Positions 42,755 to 50,890 of a DNA stretch of 64,000 nt are shown piece by piece. The position numbers were made by a program, and so were the translations under genes. Location of the stretch: the NCBI RefSeq assembly GCF_003115775.1, contig NZ_QEES01000002.1, forward strand, positions 124,001 to 188,000, in the 5' to 3' direction. The DNA comes from Cellulomonas sp. WB94 (GTDB lineage Bacteria > Actinomycetota > Actinomycetes > Actinomycetales > Cellulomonadaceae). The notes beneath the pieces are model-generated. The model had not been told where the DNA came from. It ran no database searches and saw only the letters and a list, made by a program, of their open reading frames with translations. Every line of letters begins with the position of its first letter. The stretch's first letter is position 1.

Positions 42755-43135
42755 ATGACCGCAGCACCAGCCGGGACCTCGACGCGCGTGGACCGCTGGG
42801 TCTGGGCCGCCCGCCTGACCCGCACGCGCGCGCTCGCGGCAGCCGCGTGCCGGGCGGGTCACGTGAAGGTCAACGGCGACCGGGCCAAGCCCGCGACGTC
42901 GGTCAAGGTCGGCGACGAGGTGCGCGTGCGCGGCGAGGGTCCGGAACGCATCGTCGTGGTCGCCCGGGTGATCGAGAAGCGCGTCGGCGCGGCCGTCGCG
43001 GCCGAGGTCTTCGTCGACCACACGCCTCCCCCGCCGCCACGCGAGGAGGTGGCGTCCGTGCCGCAGCGCGACCGTGGTGCCGGCCGCCCGACCAAGCGCG
43101 AGCGGCGACTGATCGACCAGTTCCGCGGTCGCTGA
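42755..43135 (+). CDS. S4-domain RNA-binding protein (Hsp15-like)
   Basis: This 126-residue protein has an N-terminal S4 domain: RVDRWVWAARLTRTRALAAAACRAGHVKVNGDRAKP, then VKVGDEVRVRG. The C-terminal part is basic (GRPTKRERRLIDQFRGR) as in Hsp15/HslR, which rescues stalled 50S-peptidyl-tRNA complexes after heat shock. ATG 42755 overlaps the stop of an upstream out-of-frame mini-ORF (42693-42758) in ATGA; whether that is translated is unknown. No strong ribosome-binding site is seen. Confidence 0.88.
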   Translation: MTAAPAGTSTRVDRWVWAARLTRTRALAAAACRAGHVKVNGDRAKPATSVKVGDEVRVRGEGPERIVVVARVIEKRVGAAVAAEVFVDHTPPPPPREEVASVPQRDRGAGRPTKRERRLIDQFRGR

Positions 43136-43200
43136 ACCCGCTCGCGGGCCAGGGCACGCGCGTCCAGCAACTTTCCAGCCGACCGGTCCAGACTGCTCCG

Positions 43201-43932
43201 ATGCCTCCCGCCCGCGATGTCGTCGTCCCCCACGCCCGGCGCACCGTCGCGGGCCTCGCAGCGATCGTCGTCGGCCTCCTCGCGTTCGCGGCCGTGCTCG
43301 ACGGCGTCGACGAGCACGGTGACCTCAGCGTCTGGGACTCGCCCGTGCTCACCTGGCTGCTGTCGCACCGATCGGCCGGCGCCACGAGCGCCCTCCAGGC
43401 GGTCTCGTTCCTCGCCGACCCGGCCGTGCTCGCGCCGTTCGTCATCGTCCTCGCGCTCGGGATCGCGTGGCGGACGCGACGGGTTCGGCCCGCGCTGCTG
43501 CTCGGGGGCGCGATGGCCCTGGCCGTGGTCACGTCGTCGGGCATCAAGGTTCTCGTCGGGCGCGCCCGGCCCCCGCTCGCGGTCATGATCGCCCCACCGG
43601 AGACCAACCCCGGCTTCCCGTCGGGTCACACGCTGGGGGCCGCGACGTTCCTGCTCGTCGCGAGCTACCTGCTGTGGACCTGGCGACCGACGACCCGCAC
43701 GGCCGTCGTCAGCCTCTCCGTCAGCGCCATGGGGACGATCGCGGTCGCTGCGAGCAGGCTCTACCTCGGCTACCACTGGCTCACCGACGTCACCGCGTCG
43801 ATGGCCCTCGCGGTGACGATCGTGGGCGTCGTGATCGCCGTGGACCCCCTGCTTCCCGCCCTCGTGCGGTGGAGCACAATGGTCGCTGTCCGACGGCGGA
43901 ACAGCACACCGTCGGTCCCCGTTGTGTCGTGA
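43201..43932 (+). CDS. PAP2-family membrane phosphatase
   Basis: This 243-residue polytopic phosphatase has all catalytic motifs: KVLVGRARPP, GFPSGHTLG and SRLYLGYHWLTD. About six transmembrane helices are visible. It is a close paralogue of the 15821-16543 protein (same spacing and SRLYLGYH motif), which suggests an internal duplication. Its substrate is probably a lipid phosphate or undecaprenyl pyrophosphate. It lies between the S4-domain gene and luxS. Confidence 0.9.
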   Translation: MPPARDVVVPHARRTVAGLAAIVVGLLAFAAVLDGVDEHGDLSVWDSPVLTWLLSHRSAGATSALQAVSFLADPAVLAPFVIVLALGIAWRTRRVRPALLLGGAMALAVVTSSGIKVLVGRARPPLAVMIAPPETNPGFPSGHTLGAATFLLVASYLLWTWRPTTRTAVVSLSVSAMGTIAVAASRLYLGYHWLTDVTASMALAVTIVGVVIAVDPLLPALVRWSTMVAVRRRNSTPSVPVVS

Positions 43933-43968
43933 CCTCCCGGCACTGCCCACCGACAGGGAAGACCGCAC

Positions 43969-44436
43969 GTGAACCAGCCCCGTATGAACGTCGAGTCGTT
44001 CAACCTCGACCACCGCACCGTCGTCGCACCGTACGTGCGCCTCGCGGACACCAAGGTCCTGCCCGCCGGGGACGTCATCCAGAAGTACGACGTCCGGTTC
44101 ACGCAGCCCAACAAGGCCCACCTCGAGATGCCCGTCGTGCACTCGCTCGAGCACCTGTTCGCCGAGCACTCGCGCAACCACTCGGCCCGGGTCATCGACT
44201 TCTCGCCGATGGGCTGCCAGACGGGCTTCTACCTCATCCTCCAGGGTGAGTGGGAGCTCGAGGAGGTCCTCGACCTGGTGCAGGCGACCCTCGAGGACGT
44301 CCTGGTCGCCACCGAGGTCCCCGCCGCGAACGAGGTCCAGTGCGGCTGGGGTGCGAACCACACCCTCGAGGGTGCGCAGGCCGCAGCCCGCACGTTCCTC
44401 GCGGCCCGCGACGAGTGGAGCACGGTGACCGCATGA
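43969..44436 (+). CDS. luxS: S-ribosylhomocysteine lyase (LuxS)
   Basis: This enzyme cleaves S-ribosylhomocysteine to homocysteine and DPD, the precursor of autoinducer AI-2. The 155-residue protein has the metal ligands His58 and His62 (HSLEH) and Cys125 (NEVQCGWG), plus catalytic Cys83 in MGCQTGF. GTG 43969 follows a GGGAAG site. The next gene, mtnN, overlaps by ATGA and provides the preceding reaction, so the two genes form a complete SAH-detoxification unit. Confidence 0.98.
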   Translation: MNQPRMNVESFNLDHRTVVAPYVRLADTKVLPAGDVIQKYDVRFTQPNKAHLEMPVVHSLEHLFAEHSRNHSARVIDFSPMGCQTGFYLILQGEWELEEVLDLVQATLEDVLVATEVPAANEVQCGWGANHTLEGAQAAARTFLAARDEWSTVTA

Positions 44437-45140
44437 TCGCCGTCGACGCCGTCATCGTGACCGCGATGGCGGACGAGTCCGCGCCGTTCGTCGACCGCGC
44501 CGACTTCGTGGGCGAGGTCTCCCAGGTGGGTCACGCGCTGCAGCGGCTGCTCTCGTTCGACGGCCGCGGCGTGCTCCTCGTCCAGTGCGGGATCGGCCTC
44601 GTCAACGCGGCCACGGCGACGTCCGTCGCGATGAGTGCGACGCGGCCCCGCGTCGTGATCAGCGCCGGGAGCGCCGGGGGGGTCGGCGAGGACGTCCGTG
44701 TCGGTGACGTCGTCGTCGGCTCCACCTACCTGTACTCCGGGGCGGACGCGCGGGCGTTCGGGTACTCGCTCGGGCAGGTTCCGGGCATGCCCGAGTCGTA
44801 CCAGGGCGATCACGACCTCCTCGAGGCCGCGCTCGGCGCCGACGTCCCCGACCTCCGCGTGCGCGCGGGCACGATGATCTCGGGTGACGCGTTCATCGAC
44901 GCCTCGTCCGTCGACGCGATCAGGGCCGCGTTCCCCGAGGCGCTGTCCACCGACATGGAGTCGACCGCGCTGGCCCAGACCGGCCACCTGTACGGCGTGC
45001 CGTTCCTGTCCGTTCGGGGGATCTCCGACCTCTGCGGTCCCGCCGCGGGTGCAGACTTCCTCACCCATGTCGACGATGCCGCCGAGCGGTCGGCCCGGGT
45101 CGTCATCGGCGCATTGCACCAGATCGCGACGCGGTACTGA
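44433..45140 (+). CDS. mtnN: 5'-methylthioadenosine/S-adenosylhomocysteine nucleosidase
   Basis: This nucleosidase removes adenine from SAH and MTA. The 235-residue protein has [13 protein letters not shown] at the N terminus, [30 protein letters not shown], the [11 protein letters not shown] specificity segment and VRGISD with the catalytic Asp. ATG 44433 overlaps the luxS stop. With luxS it converts SAH to S-ribosylhomocysteine and then to homocysteine plus DPD. A hairpin terminator lies 11 nt downstream. Confidence 0.96.
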   Translation: MIAVDAVIVTAMADESAPFVDRADFVGEVSQVGHALQRLLSFDGRGVLLVQCGIGLVNAATATSVAMSATRPRVVISAGSAGGVGEDVRVGDVVVGSTYLYSGADARAFGYSLGQVPGMPESYQGDHDLLEAALGADVPDLRVRAGTMISGDAFIDASSVDAIRAAFPEALSTDMESTALAQTGHLYGVPFLSVRGISDLCGPAAGADFLTHVDDAAERSARVVIGALHQIATRY

Positions 45141-45150
45141 GGGGTGCTCA

Positions 45151-45170
45151 CCACCGGCTGCGGCCGGTGG
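45151..45170 (+). terminator. Terminator of luxS-mtnN
   Basis: A perfect 8-bp stem (CCACCGGC/GCCGGTGG) with loop TGCG sits 11 nt after the mtnN stop. Confidence 0.65.
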
Positions 45171-45174
45171 CCGC

Positions 45175-45471
45175 GAGACGGAGCCCCTGCCGTTCGACCC
45201 GGACGACGAGGACGCCGACCTCCGCGTCCGTCCGGACGAGTCGACGTCGGACATCCTGGCCTTCTACGCACGCGCTCGGACGGCAGCCGACCGCGTCATC
45301 GACGAGGTCGGGCTCGACGAGACCGGGAGGGCCTGGACCGGCGAACCCGTCTCGATGCGCTGCACGCTCATCCACCTGATCGAGGAGACCGCGCGGCACG
45401 CCGGCCACATGGACATCCTCCGCGAGCTGATCGACGGAGCAACCGGGGACCACCGGACCGACGCGGCCTGA
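45175..45471 (+). pseudogene. Remnant of a DinB/DUF664 gene (C-terminal half only)
   Basis: The frame encodes DADLRVRPDES, then DILAFYARARTAADRVIDEV and a C-terminal IHLIEETARHAGHMDILRELIDG, the conserved second half of DUF664 DinB-like proteins, including the ETARHAGH metal-binding His segment. The N-terminal half (about 85 residues) is absent. No ATG, GTG or TTG occurs in this frame before the conserved part, and the mtnN terminator lies directly upstream. The gene therefore appears truncated by a deletion and untranslated. Confidence 0.7.
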
Positions 45472-45499
45472 TCGGACCGCGCGACGATCCAGCCGCCGG

Positions 45500-46045
45500 T
45501 CAGCCTGCCTTCGGGCCCCCCTTGCCGGAACCGTGGCCCGACGACTTGGACTTCGCCTTGGCCTTCGCGCCTGCGGACAACTTGCCCTTGTGCTTGCCGC
45601 CATCAGCAGCCTTCGGCTTCGCGGCCTCGACGTGCGTCGGCTTGGCGACCGCGGCGGCCTTCGGCTTCGAGGCAGCCGCCGTCGCCGACCGGGCAGGCTC
45701 GGACTGCACCGCGTGCAGCTCGTCGCCTCCGACGTCGCGGCCGGGCTGGAGGTCCTGAGCGCGGTGGGCGATGAGGCGTCGCAGGTCGGCGACCGTCACG
45801 ACCCGCGCGTCGTCCACCCGCTCGGCGACCCGCTGGTCGATCCACTCGCGCAGCATCGCCGTCACCTTGACGCCCTCGTCGTTCGCGATCTGTCGCGCAG
45901 CGTCGAGCGTGGCGACCGGGAGCCGGATCGCGATGCCCACCATCGGACCGCCGCCGCCGAGGCCATCCGCGGCCAGGTCGAGCTCGGCGGACACGGGCGG
46001 CACCTCGCCGAGCGGCTCGTCGGAACCCAGGTCGTCCACGGTCAT
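45500..46045 (-). CDS. Ribbon-helix-helix protein with Lys/Ala-rich histone-like tail
   Basis: This is a 181-residue two-part protein. Residues about 36-75 (VGIAIRLPVATLDAARQIANDEG, then VKVTAMLREWIDQRV) look like a CopG/MetJ ribbon-helix-helix DNA-binding domain. Residues about 118-181 are a low-complexity tail of Lys, Ala, Ser and Gly with KPKAAAVAKP and AGAKAKAKSKSSG motifs, like histone H1/Hup tails. The combination suggests a nucleoid-associated or DNA-compacting regulator. ATG 46045 has GGAAGGAC upstream. The function is inferred only. Confidence 0.72.
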   Translation of the reverse strand: MTVDDLGSDEPLGEVPPVSAELDLAADGLGGGGPMVGIAIRLPVATLDAARQIANDEGVKVTAMLREWIDQRVAERVDDARVVTVADLRRLIAHRAQDLQPGRDVGGDELHAVQSEPARSATAAASKPKAAAVAKPTHVEAAKPKAADGGKHKGKLSAGAKAKAKSKSSGHGSGKGGPKAG

Positions 46046-46145
46046 GTCAGCGTCCTTCCGGTCGGGCGGTGCGCCGACACCGACGCCAGCCCATCGTGCA
46101 CCCGACCGAGGCCGCGGCGGGCCAGATCGCGTCCGCGTCCGGTCG

Positions 46146-47072
46146 CTATCGGGCCGACGAGAGCCAGTGGGCCGGCCGGGTCAACGGCGGATCGACCTGG
46201 GTGCGCGCGTCACCCTTCGCTGCGGCCAGCTGGAACTGCGTGAGGAACAGGCTCCCGGTGAGGTCGGCGCCCGAGAGGTCCGCGCCTCGCAGGTCGGCTC
46301 CGATGAGATCGGCAAGACGCAGGTCCGCGCCGCGCAGATCGGCGCCGATGAGGTAGGCGCCGCGCAGGTCTGCGCCGCGCAGGTCCGCTCCACGCAGCAT
46401 GGCCCCCATGAGATCAGCGCCCCGGTGCTGCGCCGCGGCGCGACCGGCCTCGGTGCGGACGATCTCGCTGACCGCCAGCAGAACGGTGTTCACCGTCGCC
46501 CGGTGCGCTGCCACATCCAGGCGATCGAGGTCCTGCGGCGACAGCCGGGTGAGGCGTTCGGTCTCGTCGAGCGCCTGCTGCGCTGCGGCCGCGAGTGGGG
46601 CAGCGGCCGGTCGCGCGAGCGCGTCGGTGAGGTACCACAGCAGCTCGTGGAGCTGCCGGACGACCGGGAACACCGCGAACATCGACGACGCAGTCTGCGG
46701 AGCCGCCCGCCAGTCGTGACCGCCGAAGGTCACCTGGGAGACCTTCTGCCCGGCGCCGAAGCAGTCGTAGGCCGTGCAGCCCGGGAACCCGCGCTCCCGC
46801 AGCCGGTCGTGGATCCCGCAGCGGAAGGCGGTCTGCAGGTGGGTGCACGGCTCCCCCGCAGGCTTCGTGATCGCGAAGTCGGCCGAGGCCGCGAACGGGA
46901 GCGCCACGCAGCACAGCGCGAAACAGTGTGCGCAGTCGGCGCGCAGCTCGGACGGGCCGACGGCCGGCACACGATGTGGCACGTCGCCTCCTGGTTTGAT
47001 CTCGCGGTGCTCGCGGTGCTCGCGGTGCTCGCGGCCCTGGTCCGACGCGACGTCGGACCGCGGCTCGGACAC
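46146..47072 (-). CDS. Pentapeptide-repeat protein with Cys-rich N-terminal region
   Basis: This 308-residue protein has a Cys-rich N-terminal region: CAHCFALCC, then CTHLQTAFRCGIHDRLRERG and GCTAYDCFG, eight or more Cys in all, which may bind metal or form disulfides. A helical middle follows. The C-terminal pentapeptide repeats (about residues 219-277, A-D/N-L-x-G units such as RGADLRGADLRGAYLIGADL) build a right-handed quadrilateral helix. Such repeats can mimic DNA (Qnr, MfpA) or act as scaffolds. GTG 47072 has GAGG upstream. The function is unknown. Confidence 0.85.
   Translation of the reverse strand: MSEPRSDVASDQGREHREHREHREIKPGGDVPHRVPAVGPSELRADCAHCFALCCVALPFAASADFAITKPAGEPCTHLQTAFRCGIHDRLRERGFPGCTAYDCFGAGQKVSQVTFGGHDWRAAPQTASSMFAVFPVVRQLHELLWYLTDALARPAAAPLAAAAQQALDETERLTRLSPQDLDRLDVAAHRATVNTVLLAVSEIVRTEAGRAAAQHRGADLMGAMLRGADLRGADLRGAYLIGADLRGADLRLADLIGADLRGADLSGADLTGSLFLTQFQLAAAKGDARTQVDPPLTRPAHWLSSAR
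47001..47034 (-). repeat. 9-bp tandem repeat in the pentapeptide gene
   Basis: CTCGCGGTG is repeated three times head to tail with a partial fourth copy, encoding H-R-E units near the N terminus. It is in-frame and copy number could vary without breaking the gene. Confidence 0.75.
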
Positions 47073-47103
47073 CCATGATGCCTCGCCGCGCGATCGGGTG
47101 CCG

Positions 47104-48597
47104 CTACAGGTCGTTGCCGGCGTACGAGAGGTTGAAGCTCTTGTTCGCCACGGGGAAGTCCGGGACGATCGTTCCGGTCAGCGCGACCGGCAGAGCGGGC
47201 CACGTCATGAACGACGGGTCGACGATCTTGAGCCGCGCCAGCGTGCCGTCCGCGGCGATCTCAACTCGGTGCGCGATCGTGCCGCGCCAGCCCTCGACGA
47301 GCCCGACCCCCGAGACCTGACCACCAGGGACGACCGACGCCCGGTCGCGGTGCGCAGTCCCGGTCCGCGCGTCGTGCAGCAGGAGGTCGAGCAGCGCGAT
47401 GCTGGCCCGCACCTCGCCCGCACGCACCAGGAACCGGGCCAGCACGTCGCCCTCGCTCCGCGTGACCGGCGTGACCTGCGTGGTAGCGACGTGGAACGGG
47501 TGGTCGCGACGGGCGTCGACGTCGACACCGCTGGCCCGGGCGACGTATCCCAAGGCACCGATCTGGCGGACCTGGTCCCCGCGGAGCACCGCGGTGCCAG
47601 TGAACCGGTCCCGGACGACGCTGTTGGCCAGCGCGAGGTCGACGATCTCCGCGACCTCGGCCGCGACCTCCGCCAGCTGGCCCGAGGTGGGCAGCTCGGC
47701 GACGCGTGCGCCGCCGGGCATGACCGCGCCCCGCAGCAGCCGGTGACCGGTGACGTCGGCGTTCAGTCGGAGCAGCCGCTCCCGGACCCGCAGCGCGTGC
47801 GCGTTGAGGATGCCGAAGCCGACGTCGTTGCACAGCGCACCGAGGTCGGCGACGTGGTTGTACAGCCGCTCGAGCTCGAGCAGGACCGCGCGCAGGAGTC
47901 CCGCCTCGGTGGGCACGTCCCAGCCGTAGGCATCCTCCACCGCGAGGCAGTAGGCCAGCGCGTGGCCGACGCTCGTATCTCCCGAGACCCGCTCAGCCAG
48001 CAGGAGCGCGTCCGACGGCGTGCGGCCCTCGGCGAGCTTCTCGATGCCCTTGTGCGTGAACCAGAGGCGGGCCTTGAGCTTGAGGATGGTCTCGCCGACG
48101 ACGGAGAACCTGAAGTGCCCGGGCTCGATGAGACCGGCGTGGATCGGGCCGACCGGGATCTCGTAGACCCCGGGACCCTGCACCGTCACGAACGGGTAGG
48201 CCTCGTCGACCGCGCCGAACTCGGGTGCGGGCCCCGCGTCGGACCGCATGGCGTACCACCCGACGGGCCAGTGCTGGTGACGCACGAGCCGGCGCGGCAG
48301 GGGGTGGCCGAGCGGCACGATGCCGTAGAGGTCACGCATCTCACGCTCGAACCGACCGGCAGGGAACGACAGCGCCGCGAGGGACGGCACCTCGGGTACC
48401 TCCCGATCCGTGCGCAGCACGAGCTCGACCCGGCGGTCCGGGTTGCCGGCCGTGAACAGGTACACGACGCGGAAGGCGTCCGGGTCCTCGTGGGCAGCCA
48501 CGAGCGCGAGCCGGTAGCCGTCGTCGAGCAGCGCGCCGACCTGGACGGCGAGCTCAGCGGCGCCGACCTCCTGGCGCCTGGACGTCGGGGCGTTCAC
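47104..48597 (-). CDS. Ehr complex large subunit, NuoC/NuoD-like (HycE/HyfG-like) without NiFe ligands
   Basis: This 497-residue fused NuoC-NuoD protein has an N-terminal 30-kDa domain with GRFEREMRDLYGIVPLGHP and a NuoD/[NiFe]-hydrogenase large-subunit core (GHFRFSVVGETILKLKARL, THKGIEKLAEG). At the positions that hold the CxxC of active hydrogenases it has Ser205-x-x-Thr208 (RVSGDTS). At the C-terminal DPCxxC position it has DPS-x-x-T (Ser462, Thr465). No hydrogenase activity is expected. It is the last gene of the operon; GTG 48597 overlaps the upstream stop. It is similar in place to Rv0087 (hycE). Confidence 0.9.
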   Translation of the reverse strand: MNAPTSRRQEVGAAELAVQVGALLDDGYRLALVAAHEDPDAFRVVYLFTAGNPDRRVELVLRTDREVPEVPSLAALSFPAGRFEREMRDLYGIVPLGHPLPRRLVRHQHWPVGWYAMRSDAGPAPEFGAVDEAYPFVTVQGPGVYEIPVGPIHAGLIEPGHFRFSVVGETILKLKARLWFTHKGIEKLAEGRTPSDALLLAERVSGDTSVGHALAYCLAVEDAYGWDVPTEAGLLRAVLLELERLYNHVADLGALCNDVGFGILNAHALRVRERLLRLNADVTGHRLLRGAVMPGGARVAELPTSGQLAEVAAEVAEIVDLALANSVVRDRFTGTAVLRGDQVRQIGALGYVARASGVDVDARRDHPFHVATTQVTPVTRSEGDVLARFLVRAGEVRASIALLDLLLHDARTGTAHRDRASVVPGGQVSGVGLVEGWRGTIAHRVEIAADGTLARLKIVDPSFMTWPALPVALTGTIVPDFPVANKSFNLSYAGNDL

Positions 48598-50180
48598 GGG
48601 GTCCCCGCGATCAGCGCGGCCGCGCGTAGCAGCTGGTCCAACGGCCACGCGACGACCCCGAGCGCGGCGAGCACCGCGAGCCCTGTCACGAGCGGAGCAA
48701 CCCCGCCGGCCGAGCGCACGGGCTGCATCGTCTGCGGGCGCACCGGCGTCATCGTCAGCACCGCGGAGACAGCCGCCGCGGTCGGCAGCGGCGCTGTGGC
48801 CGGCGGCGGCGCAGCACTCGGGGACGCCGCGAGGGCGGGAGGCCGTCCGAACAGCATCCCCGCACCGTGCGAGGCGATCGCCACGAAGACCACCAGGAGC
48901 AGCACGAGCGCCACGGCGACGGCCCAGCCCAGACCGGCGTCGGCCGCCGCCCGAGCCAGGGCGAGCTCGCTCACGAACAGGCTGAACGGCGGGAGCCCGA
49001 GCAGTGCCGCGAGCCCGAGCGCGAAGGTGCCGGCCAGGACCGGGCGGCGAGCCAGCAGGCCGCGCACGCCCGAGATCTGCGTCGTGCCCTCGAGGGCAAG
49101 GATCTGGCCGGAACCGCAGAACAGCACCGACTTGGCCAGGCCGTGGCCCAGGATGTGGAGCAGCAGAGCCGCGACGGCGAGCCGGGTGCCGACCGCCGCG
49201 CCGAGCACGACGAGCCCCATGTGCTCGATGCTCGAGTAGGCGAGCAGCCGCTTGTAGTCGCGCTGGGCGATGAGCATCGATGCGGCGAGCGCCAGCGAGG
49301 TGAGCGCCGCGACGAGCAGCAGGCCGCGCACGAAGCCAGGGTCGAGCGCCGCGACCGCGATCACGCGGTACCGCAGCAGCGCGTAGACAGCGACCGACAG
49401 CAGCACGCCGGACATGAGCGCGGACACCGGCGCGGGCGCCTGGCTGTGGGCGTCGGGCAGCCAGCTGTGCATCGGCACGAGCCCGGCCTTGGTGCCGAAG
49501 CCGAGCACGAGGAGCGCGAACGCGACCCGCATCACACCGGGGTCCAGCCGGTCCGCGTGCTCGAGGAGCACCGTCCAGTCGAGCGAGCCCTCCGACCCCA
49601 TGCCGGAGTGCTGCGAGGCGAAGTAGACGAGCACGGTCCCCAGGTAGGCCAGCGCGATGCCGACCGAGCAGATGATCACGTACTTCCAGGTGGCCTCGAC
49701 CGCCTTGCGACCGCCGCGGTGCCCGACGAGGAACGCCGTCACGATCGTCGTCGCCTCGATCGACGCCCACAGCACGCCGAGGTTGCCGGCGAGCACCGCG
49801 AGCACCATCGCCGCGAGGAACATCGGCACGAGGAGCCCGTAGCGCCCCGCGCCGCGCGCATCGGTGTGCCCGGCGGCGAGCTCCTGGTCGATGTAGCCGA
49901 CGCTCGACCAGGTGGCGATCACCGCGACGGCGCCGATGACGAGCAGCATGACCGCCGTGAGCGCGTCCGCCCGCAGCAGGTCGCCAGCGACGAGCACCGA
50001 GCCGTCCGCCGTCGCCACGGCTGCCAGCACGCCGCTCGCCAGGATGACCGCGGAGGCGGCGACGGCGGACCAGGCGACTGCCCGCCGCCAGCCGAGCAGC
50101 GCCGCGGCGCCTCCCGCGAGCAGCGGTGCGACCAGCGGCGCGAGCAGCACGGCGGTGCCGAGGCCGCCGATCGCGGTCAC
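48594..50180 (-). CDS. Ehr complex antiporter-like membrane subunit (HyfF/HycQ-like)
   Basis: This 528-residue polytopic NuoL/M/N-type proton-channel subunit has about 14 helices. FGTKAGLVPMHSWLPDAHSQAPAPVSALMSGVLLSVAVY and LLAYSSIEHMGLVVLG are the family hallmarks. It would translocate H+ or Na+ coupled to the redox module. GTG 50180 is chosen as the first start before LLAPLVAPLL; a weak AGGG precedes it. It sits between the HyfE-like gene (34 nt gap) and the large subunit (4-bp overlap). Confidence 0.9.
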   Translation of the reverse strand: MTAIGGLGTAVLLAPLVAPLLAGGAAALLGWRRAVAWSAVAASAVILASGVLAAVATADGSVLVAGDLLRADALTAVMLLVIGAVAVIATWSSVGYIDQELAAGHTDARGAGRYGLLVPMFLAAMVLAVLAGNLGVLWASIEATTIVTAFLVGHRGGRKAVEATWKYVIICSVGIALAYLGTVLVYFASQHSGMGSEGSLDWTVLLEHADRLDPGVMRVAFALLVLGFGTKAGLVPMHSWLPDAHSQAPAPVSALMSGVLLSVAVYALLRYRVIAVAALDPGFVRGLLLVAALTSLALAASMLIAQRDYKRLLAYSSIEHMGLVVLGAAVGTRLAVAALLLHILGHGLAKSVLFCGSGQILALEGTTQISGVRGLLARRPVLAGTFALGLAALLGLPPFSLFVSELALARAAADAGLGWAVAVALVLLLVVFVAIASHGAGMLFGRPPALAASPSAAPPPATAPLPTAAAVSAVLTMTPVRPQTMQPVRSAGGVAPLVTGLAVLAALGVVAWPLDQLLRAAALIAGTP

Positions 50181-50214
50181 AGTGACCCTGCTGATGCGTG
50201 CATGGGTGTCCTCA

Positions 50215-50874
50215 TCAGTCGCGGAGCTCGGAGAGCTCGTCCATGTCGGTCCGCCCGAAGGTCAGCCGCATCCGGGCGGCGAGCACCTGGAGCACGAGCA
50301 CCAGGAGCAGCAGGTCGAGCGAGCCCCCGAGCTCGACCACGAGCGGGACGCCTGACGTCGCGAGGAAGGCGGTGGCGGCGATGCCGTTGTCGAGCAGCAG
50401 GAAGCCGACGACCTGCGACAGCGCGTGGCGGCGGGTCACCAGGACGAAGAAGCCGAGGAACACCACGGCGAGCCCGACGGGCAGCGCGCGTGTCGTCGCG
50501 GACGGCGCGAGCGCCACGAGCGGCCGACTCACGGCGTACGCGACCAGCGTGAGCAGTGCGGCGGCGAGCAGCGACGACGTCACGTTCACGAGCGGCTCGG
50601 CCTCCCGGACGTCCCCGCTGTCGCGCAGGACCCGGTGCAGCACGCCCGGCAGCACGACGGCCTTGAGGACGAGCACCCCGACCGCGACGAGGTAGAGCTC
50701 GACGCTGTGCTCGCGCACCCCGAGGAGCACGGCGAGCGCGGCGAGCAGCACTCCCTGCACGACCAGCAGCCGCACGATCGCGGCGAGTTCTCGGCGCCAC
50801 AGCATCAGGACCCCGGAGAGCAGCAGGCCGCCGCACACCAGGTCGAGGATCTGCACGAACATGACGTCACTCAT
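50215..50874 (-). CDS. Ehr complex small membrane subunit (HyfE/HycP-like)
   Basis: This 219-residue NuoK/HyfE-like protein has about six to seven helices, for example ILDLVCGGLLLSGVLML at the N terminus, LYLVAVGVLVLKAVVLPGVL and VVGFLLLDNGIAATAFL. ATG 50874 is 16 nt from the HycD-like stop. It is a hydrophobic scaffold subunit that joins the antiporter module to the rest of the complex, as in Mtb Rv0085. Confidence 0.88.
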   Translation of the reverse strand: MSDVMFVQILDLVCGGLLLSGVLMLWRRELAAIVRLLVVQGVLLAALAVLLGVREHSVELYLVAVGVLVLKAVVLPGVLHRVLRDSGDVREAEPLVNVTSSLLAAALLTLVAYAVSRPLVALAPSATTRALPVGLAVVFLGFFVLVTRRHALSQVVGFLLLDNGIAATAFLATSGVPLVVELGGSLDLLLLVLVLQVLAARMRLTFGRTDMDELSELRD

Positions 50875-50890
50875 CTCGGCCCACCGCCTC

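Noticed and set aside
42693-42758. 21-codon upstream frame overlapping the S4 gene start
   Set aside because: Same reasoning as for tesB; GAGGA lies about 10 nt upstream, but no similarity or codon-bias evidence supports translation.
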